A DNA stretch of 64,000 bases from Flavobacteriaceae bacterium (GCA_021151665.1 JAGKWW010000036.1:3621-67620), one strand, 5' to 3'; numbered from the stretch's first letter, positions 1 through 10,396 are shown. Numbers and translations are program-made. Notes: generated by a model not told the origin, from the sequence alone.

Positions 1-2370
1 GACACAACCACTTCCAAATTTAATATTATTGCGCCTGAAACAGGGGTTAACCGTGTTTTCATTGCCGGCAATGCGATTTACTACCAAACGTTCGGCAGCG
101 GGCTTTACGAAATCGAGAATGGGCGTAGCCGCCTAGTATCGGCTGATAAACAACTGATAGACCATAAGCTGGTAAACATATACGCCTTACCCGACAGGCT
201 GCTGTTGCAAACCCATTACAACGGATTTCTTCAACTGGCCGGTGGCGCAGTAACACGATGGGCAACAGAGGCCGACAACGAACTGCAATCTACCAACATT
301 TACAGCAGCCAGCGCCTTTCCGACGGCGGATTTGCTTTAGGTACGGTGTCCAACGGTATTTACATCCTTTCACCGCAGGGGAGGGTCCGCTATCATATTA
401 CACAAAATAAGGGATTAAGCAATAATACGGCCCTATCGCTTTTTGAGGACAGGGATCAAAACCTCTGGGTAGGGCTGGACAATGGCATTAACTGCATCAA
501 CCTGAAATCGGCGGTGCATAGTTTTGTAGACGACACCGGTTTTCTGGGAACCGTATATGCCTCTATTCTTTATGATGGCAATCTGTATATAGGCACTAAT
601 CAGGGCCTGTTTTACAAACCGTACCAAAGTTCGCAACCCTTTACATTTGTGCCTGGAACCAAGGGGCAGGTATGGTCACTCTATAGTTACGGCGGAACGT
701 TGTTCTGCGGGCATGATTTAGGTACTTTTATCGTTAACGGCGGTTTTGCATCGCATATCTTTCCGGCATCGGGAACCTGGAAATTCTCCCGTCATCCGTA
801 CAATTCAAATCTTTTGCTGCAGGGTAATTATCACGGGATCTCGGTGCTTGAAAAGACAGCTACCGGCTGGAAATTCCGCAACTGGATAAAAGGGTTCGAT
901 TATTCGAGCCGTTATTTCGAAGTTTCAGGCAATAACGACATTTACATTAGCCATGAGTATAAAGGAGTGTTTCGTATAACCACCGACAATGACTATCAGA
1001 AGGCAAATTCTTTCACGGCTTATAAAACGCCTGCTAAAGGAAAAAATTCCAGCCTGTGCACCTTTAACGGAAGTATCTACTACGCTACCAAGGACGGATT
1101 TTTCAGGCTGAACCCTTCTACAAAACAATTTAGGCGGGATGCCCTTATGAGCAACGCTATAGAGGCAGACAAATACACCAGTGGCAAGATGATACCCGAT
1201 CCCACTGCGGGGCGGCTTTGGTTTTTCAGCCTGAATTACATCAATTATTTTAGTAATGGCAAACTTGATACAGGTATAAAGCACCACACCATTGCCATAC
1301 CATCATCACTAACCAACAGTATGCAGGGGTACGAGAACATCACACTCCTCGATCCGGGCCGCTACCTAATAGGTACAACCGACGGCTTTTATACCATTGC
1401 GCCGGAGGGGCTGAAATTTGAACGCTACAACCTAGTTATAACCGGCATGGAGGTGAATGAACAAAACCGCCAGCCCGCAGTAGCCGCGCTCACGGGAACT
1501 CCCGAATTTGGGCATCGGACCAACAATATTACATTTAATTTTACCGTCCCCGAATACACAAAATACCTTAACGCCGAATATCGTTACAAGTTAGAGGGCT
1601 ATCAGGACGACTGGAGTGGCTGGTCAGACCGCCCTTCGGTCAACTTCAAAAACCTGCCGGCCGGTAGCTATACTTTTAAAGTTATGGCGCGAACAGGAGA
1701 TAAGCTATCACTAAATACACCGGAGGTATCGTTTACAATATTGAAGCCTTGGTATGCTACTACACTGGCCATCATTATTTACGGAATTATCGGCTGCATT
1801 GTAGCATTCCTGATTAATCGGGCTTACACACGCTACTACGACAGGCAGCGCTTAAAGCTGATAGAGGAGAATAATCGTCTGCTCGAAATTAAAGAGCTGG
1901 AGAACGAGCAGGAATTGATGCGTATTAAAAATGACCAGCTTCAGCAGGACTTCGAAAGTAAGAACCGCGAACTGGCTGTGTCTACCATGAACCTGATAAG
2001 GAAAAATGAACTGCTGTCGGCAATTAAAGAAGACCTGAAAAAGCAAGCCGGAGAAAGCGAGAAGAGTGTGAAATCAGTAATAACCACTATCAATAAAAAT
2101 ATTAACGAAGACGATACCTGGGATATTTTCAAGGAGGCATTTAATAATGCTGATAAAGATTTTCTCAAAAAGATGAAAACCGCGCACCCTGCACTTACGC
2201 CGAATGATCTTCGCCTGTGTGCCTACCTTCGCCTCAATCTTTCTTCGAAAGAAATCGCGCCGTTACTTAACATATCAGTAAGAAGTGTTGAAATCAAGCG
2301 ATACCGTTTGCGTAAAAAAATGGATTTACCGCACGAATTGGGATTAGTGGAATATATCCTTGGAGTTTAA
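1..2370 (+). CDS. Membrane sensor-regulator: beta-propeller, Y_Y_Y domain, LuxR-like HTH (5' truncated)
   Basis: The frame is open from base 1, so the gene begins before the window; 789 residues are visible. The first ~500 residues carry repeats of the kind found in periplasmic two-component-regulator propellers (for example NLWVGLDNGINC). About residues 513-580 form a Y_Y_Y-type domain (YRYKLEGYQDDWSGW), followed by one membrane helix (~583-607), a charged coiled coil, and a C-terminal LuxR/GerE-like helix-turn-helix (LTPNDLRLCAYLRLNLSSKE). There is no histidine kinase domain, so it probably links periplasmic ligand binding directly to DNA binding. It lies immediately before SusC in the same direction, so it is probably the local regulator of the glucan locus, as SusR-like and hybrid sensors are elsewhere. 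The ligand is inferred, not shown. Confidence 0.85.
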   Translation, partial: DTTTSKFNIIAPETGVNRVFIAGNAIYYQTFGSGLYEIENGRSRLVSADKQLIDHKLVNIYALPDRLLLQTHYNGFLQLAGGAVTRWATEADNELQSTNIYSSQRLSDGGFALGTVSNGIYILSPQGRVRYHITQNKGLSNNTALSLFEDRDQNLWVGLDNGINCINLKSAVHSFVDDTGFLGTVYASILYDGNLYIGTNQGLFYKPYQSSQPFTFVPGTKGQVWSLYSYGGTLFCGHDLGTFIVNGGFASHIFPASGTWKFSRHPYNSNLLLQGNYHGISVLEKTATGWKFRNWIKGFDYSSRYFEVSGNNDIYISHEYKGVFRITTDNDYQKANSFTAYKTPAKGKNSSLCTFNGSIYYATKDGFFRLNPSTKQFRRDALMSNAIEADKYTSGKMIPDPTAGRLWFFSLNYINYFSNGKLDTGIKHHTIAIPSSLTNSMQGYENITLLDPGRYLIGTTDGFYTIAPEGLKFERYNLVITGMEVNEQNRQPAVAALTGTPEFGHRTNNITFNFTVPEYTKYLNAEYRYKLEGYQDDWSGWSDRPSVNFKNLPAGSYTFKVMARTGDKLSLNTPEVSFTILKPWYATTLAIIIYGIIGCIVAFLINRAYTRYYDRQRLKLIEENNRLLEIKELENEQELMRIKNDQLQQDFESKNRELAVSTMNLIRKNELLSAIKEDLKKQAGESEKSVKSVITTINKNINEDDTWDIFKEAFNNADKDFLKKMKTAHPALTPNDLRLCAYLRLNLSSKEIAPLLNISVRSVEIKRYRLRKKMDLPHELGLVEYILGV

Positions 2371-2615
2371 CGCACTACAACAGGCTTCATATTTACCTAT
2401 ACAACACCACAACATTCCGAGTAATTACAAGGTTTTCGTAACGTTTTCATTAAGATTTTTTTTAAAGTTTCAATGCCTGGGTGGTAGTGTTTAAAGGGAT
2501 TATTCCATTTCATTCCACCGTTTTTAAGGGATGTATATTTTTTGTAAAGGCATTTTCTTAATCACATAAAATTTTGTGGATTACTTTTAGGATGTAACAA
2601 AACCACTTAATTTTT
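2371..2615 (+). promoter_or_regulatory. Intergenic control region before the SusC operon
   Basis: This 245-bp AT-rich gap separates the regulator from susC. The best -7 candidate is TACTTTTA at 2583-2590, one base off the Bacteroidetes TAnnTTTG consensus, about 26 bases before the ATG. I found no well-spaced -33 element and no clear terminator hairpin. Positive control by the upstream regulator is plausible but inferred. Confidence 0.35.
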
Positions 2616-5600
2616 ATGATGACAAAACTAACTCTAACGCTTTGCCTGCTTTTCTCGGCGCTCTGCTTCTCGCAGAATATTGAGGTCAGCGGTAAGGTTA
2701 CCGAATCCGCAACCGGGATGCCTGTTCCCGGAGCCAGCGTTTCGGTAAAAGATTCTTCAACAGGCACCGCAACCGACCTCGACGGTAATTTTACAATTTC
2801 GGCGCCAAAAGGCGCTACAATAGTTGTAAGCTTCATCGGTTTTAAATCATTCGAGCAGGTTGTAAATTCTTCAGACAATATTGCCATCGCTCTTGTTGAA
2901 GACTCTAAGGTTCTCGATGAGGTTGTGGTAATTGGTTACGGTACACAACGCCGTAAGGAAGTTACGGGTGCGGTGGGCTATGTTTCCGGCGAAACCATTT
3001 CCAACTTCAAGCCTGTTAAAATGGAGCAGGCGCTTCAGGGAACCGTTTCGGGCGTAAATGTAACCACACAATCCGGAGCTCCGGGCGCAGGCCTTGATAT
3101 CAGGATCCGCGGTATCTCGAGTAACAACAATAACCAGCCGCTTTTCCTTGTAGACGGTGTTATTGCAAACATGTCTTTCAGCGACCTTAACTTTAATGAT
3201 GTTGAAAGTATATCGGTGCTTAAAGATGCGCAAGCAGCCATTTATGGTACGGCAGGTGCTAATGGCGTTATTTTAGTGACTACCAAAAAAGGCCGTAAGA
3301 ACACGAAACCGTCCTTCTCTTATAACAACTATATTGGGTTTCAGGAAACATCGCGCAAACTTCCGATGCTTAACGCAACCGAATACGCGCTACTGCTAAA
3401 CGAGGCGTATGCTAACGGCGGGCAGAACATTCCGTTTCCTGATGTAAGCAACCTTGGTGAAGGTACAGACTGGCAGGACCAGGTTTTTGATAAAGGTGTA
3501 CCCATGATGAACCATGATTTTTCGGTATCGGGCGGTACAGATAAATCAACCTATTTTGCCAGTGGCTCACACTTTGAGCAGGGCGGTATCATTGGCGGCG
3601 ACAAGTCTAATTACGAGAGGAATACGGCTCGTGTGGGTATGACGATAGATTTGTTCTCTAACCTTAAGCTTACTACTAATGCTTCATACATGTGGCTTAA
3701 CCGTAAAACCTTTAACGAAAACACGTTAGGTTCTGTACTTTTCAATGCACTGAATACACCCGCCGTATACGCACCGTATGATGCAAACGGTAATTTTACC
3801 ATGCTCCCGATAGGTAGTACAGCTATACCGGCAAGTAATTTGGGTATTGAGATCATCAACCCACTCGCACAAATAGCCAACACTTTCAATTTCTATAAAC
3901 TTAGGAGACAGAGTTATACAGTGCAATTGGATTATGATCCTATAAAAGACCTTACCATTACAGGCCGCTTTGGTTATAATGGGCAGGACAGCCACTCACG
4001 TTCGTTTTCACCGCAGGTTTCTTACGGCGGAAAGGTATTTGATAACGCGCGCAGCAGGGTAGACCTCAGCATGATAAACAATAATGACTGGACGTTTGAC
4101 CTGTTTGCTAACTACAAAAAATCTATAGCCGAAGCTCATAACTTTAATGTATTGGTAGGGCATACCACGTTCCGCAATTTTGGTGATGCGCTTTTCAATA
4201 GCGGGTTTGATATACCAAATAATGCATGGGAGAATGCCGATATTTCGATTACCACAGGCTATCAGGCTGCCAAAACCGGAAATTCATACACCTATAACTT
4301 ACAGCGTGTTTCTTATTTCGGAAGGCTGCAGTATGACTATAAGGAAAAATATCTCGTTTCGGCTATGCTGCGCAGGGATGCTTCGGCAAAGTTCGGTCCC
4401 GATTACCGCACCACATGGTTTCCGTCATTTACGGGTGGTTGGGTAGTTTCCAAAGAAGCCTTTTATCCGCAAAATAGCGCGGTAAGCTTCGCCAAATTCA
4501 GGGCGAGCTATGGGCGAATGGGTAACGACCTTATTGATGACTATTTATATCTGGGCCAGCTTGGTGGCGAGGCAACTTATGTGCTCGACGGACAGTTGGT
4601 AAACGGTGTAGCACAGGGTGTTCTTGCCAATAAAGCAATACGGTGGGAGGAAGACCGCAAATTTGATGTCGGCTTAGACCTTAAAATGCTTTCTGATAAA
4701 GTAGACCTTACAGTAGATTATTTCCGTAATAAGCGTTCAGGGCTTCTTATCAGAAACATTCCTATTTCCGGAGTTATAGGAACGAACGCGCCGGGAGGCC
4801 AGAACCCAACGCTCAATGCGGGTGACGTTATCAACAAAGGCTGGGAATTCGCGGTTAGCTACAAAGACAAAGCCGGCGATGATTTTAGTTACAATGTTTC
4901 CTACACTGCTGCCTTCTATAAAAATGAGGTAACACGCGTTGACAACGGTATCGGATTTTATCCCGGTGGCGGATTTGGTGTAGGGCAGCCGCAGCCTACC
5001 CGTATGGAAGTGGGACAGCCACTGGGTTACTTCTACGGTTATGAAACAGAAGGCATCTTCCAGAACCAGGCTGAAATTGACAATGCGCCATCTCAATATG
5101 CGGTAGCCAACATTACGCCGCAGGCGGGAGACATCCGGTTTAAAGACGTAAACGGTGATGGTGTGGTCGATACCAATGACCGTACCAGGATTGGAAAGCC
5201 AACCCCCGACGCTACTATGGGTATCAACATCCAACTGAATTATAAAGGTTTCGATTTTGTAGGTTACGGCTTTGCAAGCATCGGTAACGATATGGTGCGT
5301 AACTATGAGCGTACTCTAACCGACGTAAACCACATGAATTACGTGCTTGACCGCTGGACAGGCGAGGGCACCAGCAACTCTGTGCCAAGGGTAACTACAG
5401 GCGCTACCGCCAACAATGTATTCTCTGATTATTTTGTAGAAGACGCTTCTTATTTCAGGATACAGAATGTACAATTGGGTTATACTGTAAATCCTGAATT
5501 CACTAAAAAAGCGTATGTTGAAAAACTGAGGGTTTACGTGGGCGCTAACAATCTTTACACATTTACAAAGTATCGCGGATACGATCCGGGTGCTTCAAGC

Positions 5601-5684
5601 GGTGACCCGCTAAGTTCAGGTATCGACTACGGATTCTATCCGGTATCGAGGACCTTCCTATTTGGTGTTAACCTAAACTTCTAA
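2616..5684 (+). CDS. susC: SusC/RagA-family TonB-dependent glycan transporter
   Basis: This 1022-residue outer-membrane importer would form the barrel of a SusCD transporter for oligosaccharides. It has a signal peptide (residues 1-19, cleavage near CFSQ), a carboxypeptidase-regulatory-like domain (~22-97), a TonB-box region with the SusC signature LDEVVVIGYGTQRRKEVTGAV starting at about residue 100, a plug domain, then a beta-barrel ending in an aromatic C-terminus (GVNLNF). The length is normal for the family. The second codon is also ATG and may be the real start. SusD follows after 7 bases. Given the GH16 and GH3 enzymes downstream, the likely cargo is beta-glucan oligosaccharide such as laminarin; this is inference from context. 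Confidence 0.93.
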   Translation: MMTKLTLTLCLLFSALCFSQNIEVSGKVTESATGMPVPGASVSVKDSSTGTATDLDGNFTISAPKGATIVVSFIGFKSFEQVVNSSDNIAIALVEDSKVLDEVVVIGYGTQRRKEVTGAVGYVSGETISNFKPVKMEQALQGTVSGVNVTTQSGAPGAGLDIRIRGISSNNNNQPLFLVDGVIANMSFSDLNFNDVESISVLKDAQAAIYGTAGANGVILVTTKKGRKNTKPSFSYNNYIGFQETSRKLPMLNATEYALLLNEAYANGGQNIPFPDVSNLGEGTDWQDQVFDKGVPMMNHDFSVSGGTDKSTYFASGSHFEQGGIIGGDKSNYERNTARVGMTIDLFSNLKLTTNASYMWLNRKTFNENTLGSVLFNALNTPAVYAPYDANGNFTMLPIGSTAIPASNLGIEIINPLAQIANTFNFYKLRRQSYTVQLDYDPIKDLTITGRFGYNGQDSHSRSFSPQVSYGGKVFDNARSRVDLSMINNNDWTFDLFANYKKSIAEAHNFNVLVGHTTFRNFGDALFNSGFDIPNNAWENADISITTGYQAAKTGNSYTYNLQRVSYFGRLQYDYKEKYLVSAMLRRDASAKFGPDYRTTWFPSFTGGWVVSKEAFYPQNSAVSFAKFRASYGRMGNDLIDDYLYLGQLGGEATYVLDGQLVNGVAQGVLANKAIRWEEDRKFDVGLDLKMLSDKVDLTVDYFRNKRSGLLIRNIPISGVIGTNAPGGQNPTLNAGDVINKGWEFAVSYKDKAGDDFSYNVSYTAAFYKNEVTRVDNGIGFYPGGGFGVGQPQPTRMEVGQPLGYFYGYETEGIFQNQAEIDNAPSQYAVANITPQAGDIRFKDVNGDGVVDTNDRTRIGKPTPDATMGINIQLNYKGFDFVGYGFASIGNDMVRNYERTLTDVNHMNYVLDRWTGEGTSNSVPRVTTGATANNVFSDYFVEDASYFRIQNVQLGYTVNPEFTKKAYVEKLRVYVGANNLYTFTKYRGYDPGASSGDPLSSGIDYGFYPVSRTFLFGVNLNF

Positions 5685-5691
5685 AAAAGCT

Positions 5692-7179
5692 ATGAAAAGA
5701 AAATTTATAACAGCACTTTTCGCATTCGCACTTCTGTCAGCAGGATTGGTGTCGTGCGGAGATGATTACATTTCGACCGAGCCGGTTTATTATATCGGTT
5801 CTGATAACTACTTTAACTCTGAATCCGAGTATTATAATGCGCTTATTGGCGCTTATGACCCGCTACAGTCTACCTATGCCAATGTGATCCTGGGCGAGAT
5901 CGCTTCTGATAATACCTTTGCCGGAGGAGAAAGCGCAACCGACGTTATTGGCTGGCAGCAAGTAGACCTGATGACGCATGGCGCCCAGAACAGTAATCTC
6001 AGGGATATCTGGAACTGGATGTACGGCGGTGTAAACAGGGCGGCCTATATCCTTGAATTCAAAGACAAGACGGACTTTGCAGGCAAAGAGCAAATCATCG
6101 CAGAGGCGCGTTTCCTGAAAGCCTATTATTATTTCGAACTGGTAAAATGGTTTGGCGGCGTGCCAATGAAGGGCGATGTACGCTTCGCGCTTGGCGATGA
6201 GCTGGTAATTCCGCGCTCCAGCAAAGCGGAAGTATATGCGGCTATTGAAGCCGATCTTCTTGCCGCTATCGAGGACCTGAATCCGCAGGCTCCGCAGGTA
6301 GGAAGGGTTTCTAAAGGTGCCGCACAGGCGCTTCTTGGAAAGGTATACCTCTACCAGGATAAGTTTGCTGAAGCGGCATCTGTGCTCGAAGAAGTAATTG
6401 CATCAAACAGGTACAGCCTCACTCAGGGAGCTGATTATACCAACTTATTTGAAGCGTCTGGCGAGAATGGCCCCGAATCATTGTTCGAGGTTCAGTACAC
6501 CGATGTAGAAGGTGCAGGCTTCGGATGTTTACAATGCAGCGAGGGTAACGTAGCAGTAGGCTTCAGTGGCCCGCGCGGCTATGCAGGGCCACTTTATACA
6601 TCAGGCTTTAGCTTTAACGTGCCGGATCCGGACGTAGTTTCTGCCACTTTTGAGGCGGGCGACCGTCGTACCGGCGTTACCATCCTCGACATGGATCAAT
6701 GGAACGCAGAAACGGGCGCCACTTATAACCCGGGCTACCATGATACCGGCCTTTTTAACCGCAAGTACATTCCGCGTACGCGCAGTGGCCAGGCGGCTGG
6801 CGACCTTAACCTAACCAACCCTAATAACTACCGCGCAATCCGTTATGCTGACGTACTTTTGATGGCAGCAGAAGCGCTTAACCGCGGCGGCATAAGCGAT
6901 ACAAGGGCACAGCAGTACCTCAACCAGGTGCGCCGCAGGGCTTTTGGGGATAACGCACACGATATTTCATTCACCGGCTTTGCATTAACCGAGGCGATAT
7001 GGAACGAAAGGCACCGCGAGCTGTTTGGCGAAGGCCACCGTTTCTTCGATCTGGTGCGCACAGGCCAGGCAGCGTCACATATTGCAGGCTTTACCGCAGG
7101 TAAGAATGAAGTGTTCCCGATACCTCAGGAAGAGAGGCAGTTTTCTAACAACCTTTGGGAGCAGAATCCTAACTATTAA
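5692..7179 (+). CDS. susD: SusD/RagB-family nutrient-binding outer-membrane lipoprotein
   Basis: This 495-residue surface lipoprotein is the lid partner of the preceding SusC. The lipobox ends at Cys22 (GLVSC) and is followed by GDDY, an acidic stretch like the Bacteroidetes surface-export signal. The N-terminal SusD-like region and helical TPR scaffold are recognisable (EARFLKAYYYFELVKWFGGVP; ADVLLMAAEALNR), as is the C-terminal motif RHRELFGEGHRFFDLVRTG. The length is typical. It starts 7 bases after susC and is followed by the PKD protein after 11 bases, so the four genes through the first GH16 look like one operon. Confidence 0.93.
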   Translation: MKRKFITALFAFALLSAGLVSCGDDYISTEPVYYIGSDNYFNSESEYYNALIGAYDPLQSTYANVILGEIASDNTFAGGESATDVIGWQQVDLMTHGAQNSNLRDIWNWMYGGVNRAAYILEFKDKTDFAGKEQIIAEARFLKAYYYFELVKWFGGVPMKGDVRFALGDELVIPRSSKAEVYAAIEADLLAAIEDLNPQAPQVGRVSKGAAQALLGKVYLYQDKFAEAASVLEEVIASNRYSLTQGADYTNLFEASGENGPESLFEVQYTDVEGAGFGCLQCSEGNVAVGFSGPRGYAGPLYTSGFSFNVPDPDVVSATFEAGDRRTGVTILDMDQWNAETGATYNPGYHDTGLFNRKYIPRTRSGQAAGDLNLTNPNNYRAIRYADVLLMAAEALNRGGISDTRAQQYLNQVRRRAFGDNAHDISFTGFALTEAIWNERHRELFGEGHRFFDLVRTGQAASHIAGFTAGKNEVFPIPQEERQFSNNLWEQNPNY

Positions 7180-7190
7180 TATCAAGCAAA

Positions 7191-8747
7191 ATGAAGAATA
7201 TCAAAATACTAATGATGTTTGTGCTGGCTTCTGCATTCTTCGGGTGTTCAGACGAAGACAGCGACAGCATAAACCAGCTTAACAACCTCGGGGCACCGGC
7301 CAATATTTCGGCTTTGGTAACTATCACTCAGGATAATTCCGGTATGGTTACTTTTCGCCCAACAGGCGAAGGCGCCACAATGTTTGAAGTAGACTATGGC
7401 GATGGTACTACAGAGCTGGGTACTGTAAGGCCGGGTGAAACAATCAGCCACACCTACGCCGAAGGTAGCTACCAGCCTAAGATCACCGGAGTATCCCTTA
7501 ACGGAAAGCGCACTACGTATACGCACGACCTGTCTGTAATGTTCATTGCTCCGCAAAACCTCGCAGTAAGCGTAACTCCGGTAGCGGGCAATTCACTTGG
7601 AATATCCGTTTCGGCTACTGCTGATTATGAAGCCTTTTTTGAGGTAACTTATGGCGACGACCCTACCGCAGAACCGGTACAGTTTAACCAGGGCACAGCG
7701 GTTTCACACAGCTATACAGCGCCGGGAACCTATACGGTAACCGTAACTGCATACAGCGGAGGAGCAGCGACTACTGTTCACACCGAAACCGTAACAGTTA
7801 CCAATCCGTTGTTGCTTCCTATCGATTTCGAAAATACGACCCTCAACTTTGCCTGGGGCGACTTTGGCGGTGCAGGAACCAGTGTAGTGGCCAACCCGGT
7901 TTCGGGCGGTATCAATGCAAGTGCAAGGGTAGGCAAGCTTACCAAAAGCCCGGGTGCCGAAACATGGTCGGGCACGTCTCTACCTATAGACCAGAACATC
8001 GATTTTGCAGCGATGCACTACATCAAAATGAAAGTGTACTCTCCGGCTGCAGGTGTTACCGTGAAGTTTAAGGTAGAAAACCTTGCCAACTCAAGCATCA
8101 ACTACGAAGTGGACGCCGTAACGACGGTAGCCAACCAGTGGGAAACGCTAACCTTCAACTTTGCAGGCATCAATACTGCCGAAACGTATGGACGCATTGT
8201 AGTGTTCTTCAACTTTGGTGCATGGGGCGGCGGCGAAAGCTACTACTTCGACGACATCAACCTCGTAGCAGGAGATGCAGGCGTAGGAATGCCGCTTACA
8301 TTTGAGTCGGCCACACTTAACTATGTGTTCAACAATTTCGGCGGCGCTGTTGCATCAAGGGTAGATAATCCGCATGCTACCGGCATAAACAACAGCTCTA
8401 AAGTGGGCCAGTTTGTTAAGAATAATGGCGCCGAAGTATGGGCAGGTACGGCAATGCCGATGACCTCACCGCTTGATTTCTCGGTAAACAAGAAGATAAA
8501 GGTGAAAGTGTGGTCTCCTGCGGCAGGAAAAGTGATCCTGCTTAAGCTCGAGAATCTTGCTAACTCAAGCATTAACATTGAGCGCCAGGCAACGACGACT
8601 GTTGCCAACCAGTGGGAGGAACTTACATTCGATTTTACCGGTATCGTGAACAGCAACAATTACCAGAATGTGGTATTGTTCTGCGACTTTGGCAACACCG
8701 GCACCGGATCAACCTATTACTTTGACGATTTCCAACAATTTAATTAA
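7191..8747 (+). CDS. Surface lipoprotein with PKD domains and duplicated C-terminal beta-sandwich module
   Basis: This 518-residue protein occupies the SusE/SusF position. The lipobox Cys19 is followed by SDEDSDS, a strong acidic surface-export signal. Residues ~34-118 and ~119-206 look like two PKD-type Ig folds (EVDYGDGTTELG; EVTYGDDPTAEP). Residues ~208-359 and ~367-518 are two copies of one module, sharing VKFKVENLANSSIN / LLKLENLANSSIN, TTVANQWE and YYFDD. The modules resemble carbohydrate-binding beta-sandwiches, but I cannot assign a CBM family. The likely role is holding glucan at the cell surface for GH16-1 and SusCD. That role comes from gene order and domains; ligand specificity is unknown. 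Confidence 0.8.
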   Translation: MKNIKILMMFVLASAFFGCSDEDSDSINQLNNLGAPANISALVTITQDNSGMVTFRPTGEGATMFEVDYGDGTTELGTVRPGETISHTYAEGSYQPKITGVSLNGKRTTYTHDLSVMFIAPQNLAVSVTPVAGNSLGISVSATADYEAFFEVTYGDDPTAEPVQFNQGTAVSHSYTAPGTYTVTVTAYSGGAATTVHTETVTVTNPLLLPIDFENTTLNFAWGDFGGAGTSVVANPVSGGINASARVGKLTKSPGAETWSGTSLPIDQNIDFAAMHYIKMKVYSPAAGVTVKFKVENLANSSINYEVDAVTTVANQWETLTFNFAGINTAETYGRIVVFFNFGAWGGGESYYFDDINLVAGDAGVGMPLTFESATLNYVFNNFGGAVASRVDNPHATGINNSSKVGQFVKNNGAEVWAGTAMPMTSPLDFSVNKKIKVKVWSPAAGKVILLKLENLANSSINIERQATTTVANQWEELTFDFTGIVNSNNYQNVVLFCDFGNTGTGSTYYFDDFQQFN

Positions 8748-8752
8748 AAGCT

Positions 8753-10396
8753 ATGAAAAACATGTTTAAGAAAATAGGCATCTTCCTTGGCGCACTTGCC
8801 ATGGTCACCGGATGCCAGGACGACGAGAAGAGCTTTGGCGATATCGTCGCGCCCTCGGGCCTTGCAATAGAATATGATATTGCAGGCTATAATGAGGTTA
8901 CCGCTCCCAATGGCGACGGTACCGGAAATGTTACCTTTACTGCGACGGCAGACAATGCCATCAGCTATAAATTTACCTTTAGCGATGGGACATCAATGAA
9001 CAGCTCTACCGGAGAAGTTACCAAGCGTTTCTCGCAAAACGGGGTTAATACCTATACTGTTACCGCTATTGCCTTTGGGCGCGGCGGTATCTCCAGCAGT
9101 GTTACTACCGAAGTTACAGTACTCAGCTTGTTTGATGACCCCGATACTGTACAAAAACTTACTGACGGTGCGACCAAAACCTGGTATTGGGCAGCTGCTA
9201 CCGCCGGCCACCTTGGTGTAGGCCCTAACGATTCTAATACGGCAACCAATTGGCAGCCTACCTATTACGCTGCGGCCCCGTTTGAAAAAGCAGGATCGCC
9301 AAACAGTAGCTGTTTGTACGACAATCAGTTGACATTTACAAAGCAAGGCAACCAGATCTTGTTCGAGCTAAACAATGGCGGGCGCACCTTCTTCAATGCG
9401 GCTTATAACAGTGTAGGTGGAAGCACATCAACGTCAGACCAGTGCTCGCCTTTTGATACATCAGGGCAGAAAGTAGTACAGCTTAGCCCAAGTACTTCAC
9501 TTGTAGCTCCCGAGCATACAACCGGGACTATGATGAACATCGGCAACAACGGCTTTATGGGCTATTACATAGGTACAAGTACCTATGAGATCCTGGAAAT
9601 TACCGATACTAAAATGGTGGTTCGCGCGATAATGGGCAACAACGCCAGCCTTGCATGGTACCATATTTTCACTACCGATCCGCCGAACGCTACACCGGAA
9701 CCGGAATATAACAACATGGTTTGGCAGGACGAATTCAATACCGATGGAGCACCTGACGCTTCTAAGTGGACGATGGAAGTGGGCAACAACAACGGTTGGG
9801 GCAATAACGAGGCGCAGTACTACAAAGCAGATAACGCTACCGTATCAGGAGGAACGCTGAAGATCACGGCCAAGAAAGAAGCTTCTAACGGATTCCAGTA
9901 CACTTCTGCGCGTATGAAGACCGAAGGTAAATTCGACTTTAAATACGGCAGGGTAGAAATGCGCGCTAAGCTTCCTGCAGGCGGCGGAACCTGGCCGGCA
10001 CTATGGATGCTGGGCAGCGACTACCAGACTAACTCATGGCCGGCATGCGGAGAGATCGATATTATGGAGCACGTGGGCAACCAGCCGAACGTTATCCACG
10101 GTACGCTGCACTATCCCGGCGCGTCTGGCGGAAATGCAAATACCGGTACAACAACCATTAACAATGCCACGGGAGATTTCCACATTTACTCACTCGTTTG
10201 GAGCCCGACAAAAATCAGGTTCCTCGTAGACGGAACGGTTTACAAGACATTTATAAACAGCAGTGCAACAGTTTTCAACCACAATTTCTTCCTCATATTC
10301 AATGTGGCTATGGGCGGTAACATGGGCGGTGCAATAGACCCGGCCTTTACCCAGGGCGCAATGGAGGTAGACTATGTACGGGTTTACCAGCAATAG
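8753..10396 (+). CDS. Surface GH16 endo-beta-glucanase lipoprotein (laminarinase-like)
   Basis: This 547-residue lipoprotein has lipobox Cys21 followed by QDDEKSFGD, an acidic surface-export type signal. A PKD-like domain covers ~30-125. A region at ~130-305 does not match a family I know (starts FDDPDTVQKLTDGATKTWYW). A GH16 domain fills ~318-547 with the catalytic signature GEIDIMEHVG (E434, D436, E439), matching the bacterial laminarinase type. It would cut beta-1,3 (or 1,3/1,4) glucan outside the cell into oligosaccharides for SusCD. It starts 5 bases after the PKD gene and shares the context AAAGCTATGAAAA with susD. A terminator-like hairpin follows. Confidence 0.9.
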   Translation: MKNMFKKIGIFLGALAMVTGCQDDEKSFGDIVAPSGLAIEYDIAGYNEVTAPNGDGTGNVTFTATADNAISYKFTFSDGTSMNSSTGEVTKRFSQNGVNTYTVTAIAFGRGGISSSVTTEVTVLSLFDDPDTVQKLTDGATKTWYWAAATAGHLGVGPNDSNTATNWQPTYYAAAPFEKAGSPNSSCLYDNQLTFTKQGNQILFELNNGGRTFFNAAYNSVGGSTSTSDQCSPFDTSGQKVVQLSPSTSLVAPEHTTGTMMNIGNNGFMGYYIGTSTYEILEITDTKMVVRAIMGNNASLAWYHIFTTDPPNATPEPEYNNMVWQDEFNTDGAPDASKWTMEVGNNNGWGNNEAQYYKADNATVSGGTLKITAKKEASNGFQYTSARMKTEGKFDFKYGRVEMRAKLPAGGGTWPALWMLGSDYQTNSWPACGEIDIMEHVGNQPNVIHGTLHYPGASGGNANTGTTTINNATGDFHIYSLVWSPTKIRFLVDGTVYKTFINSSATVFNHNFFLIFNVAMGGNMGGAIDPAFTQGAMEVDYVRVYQQ

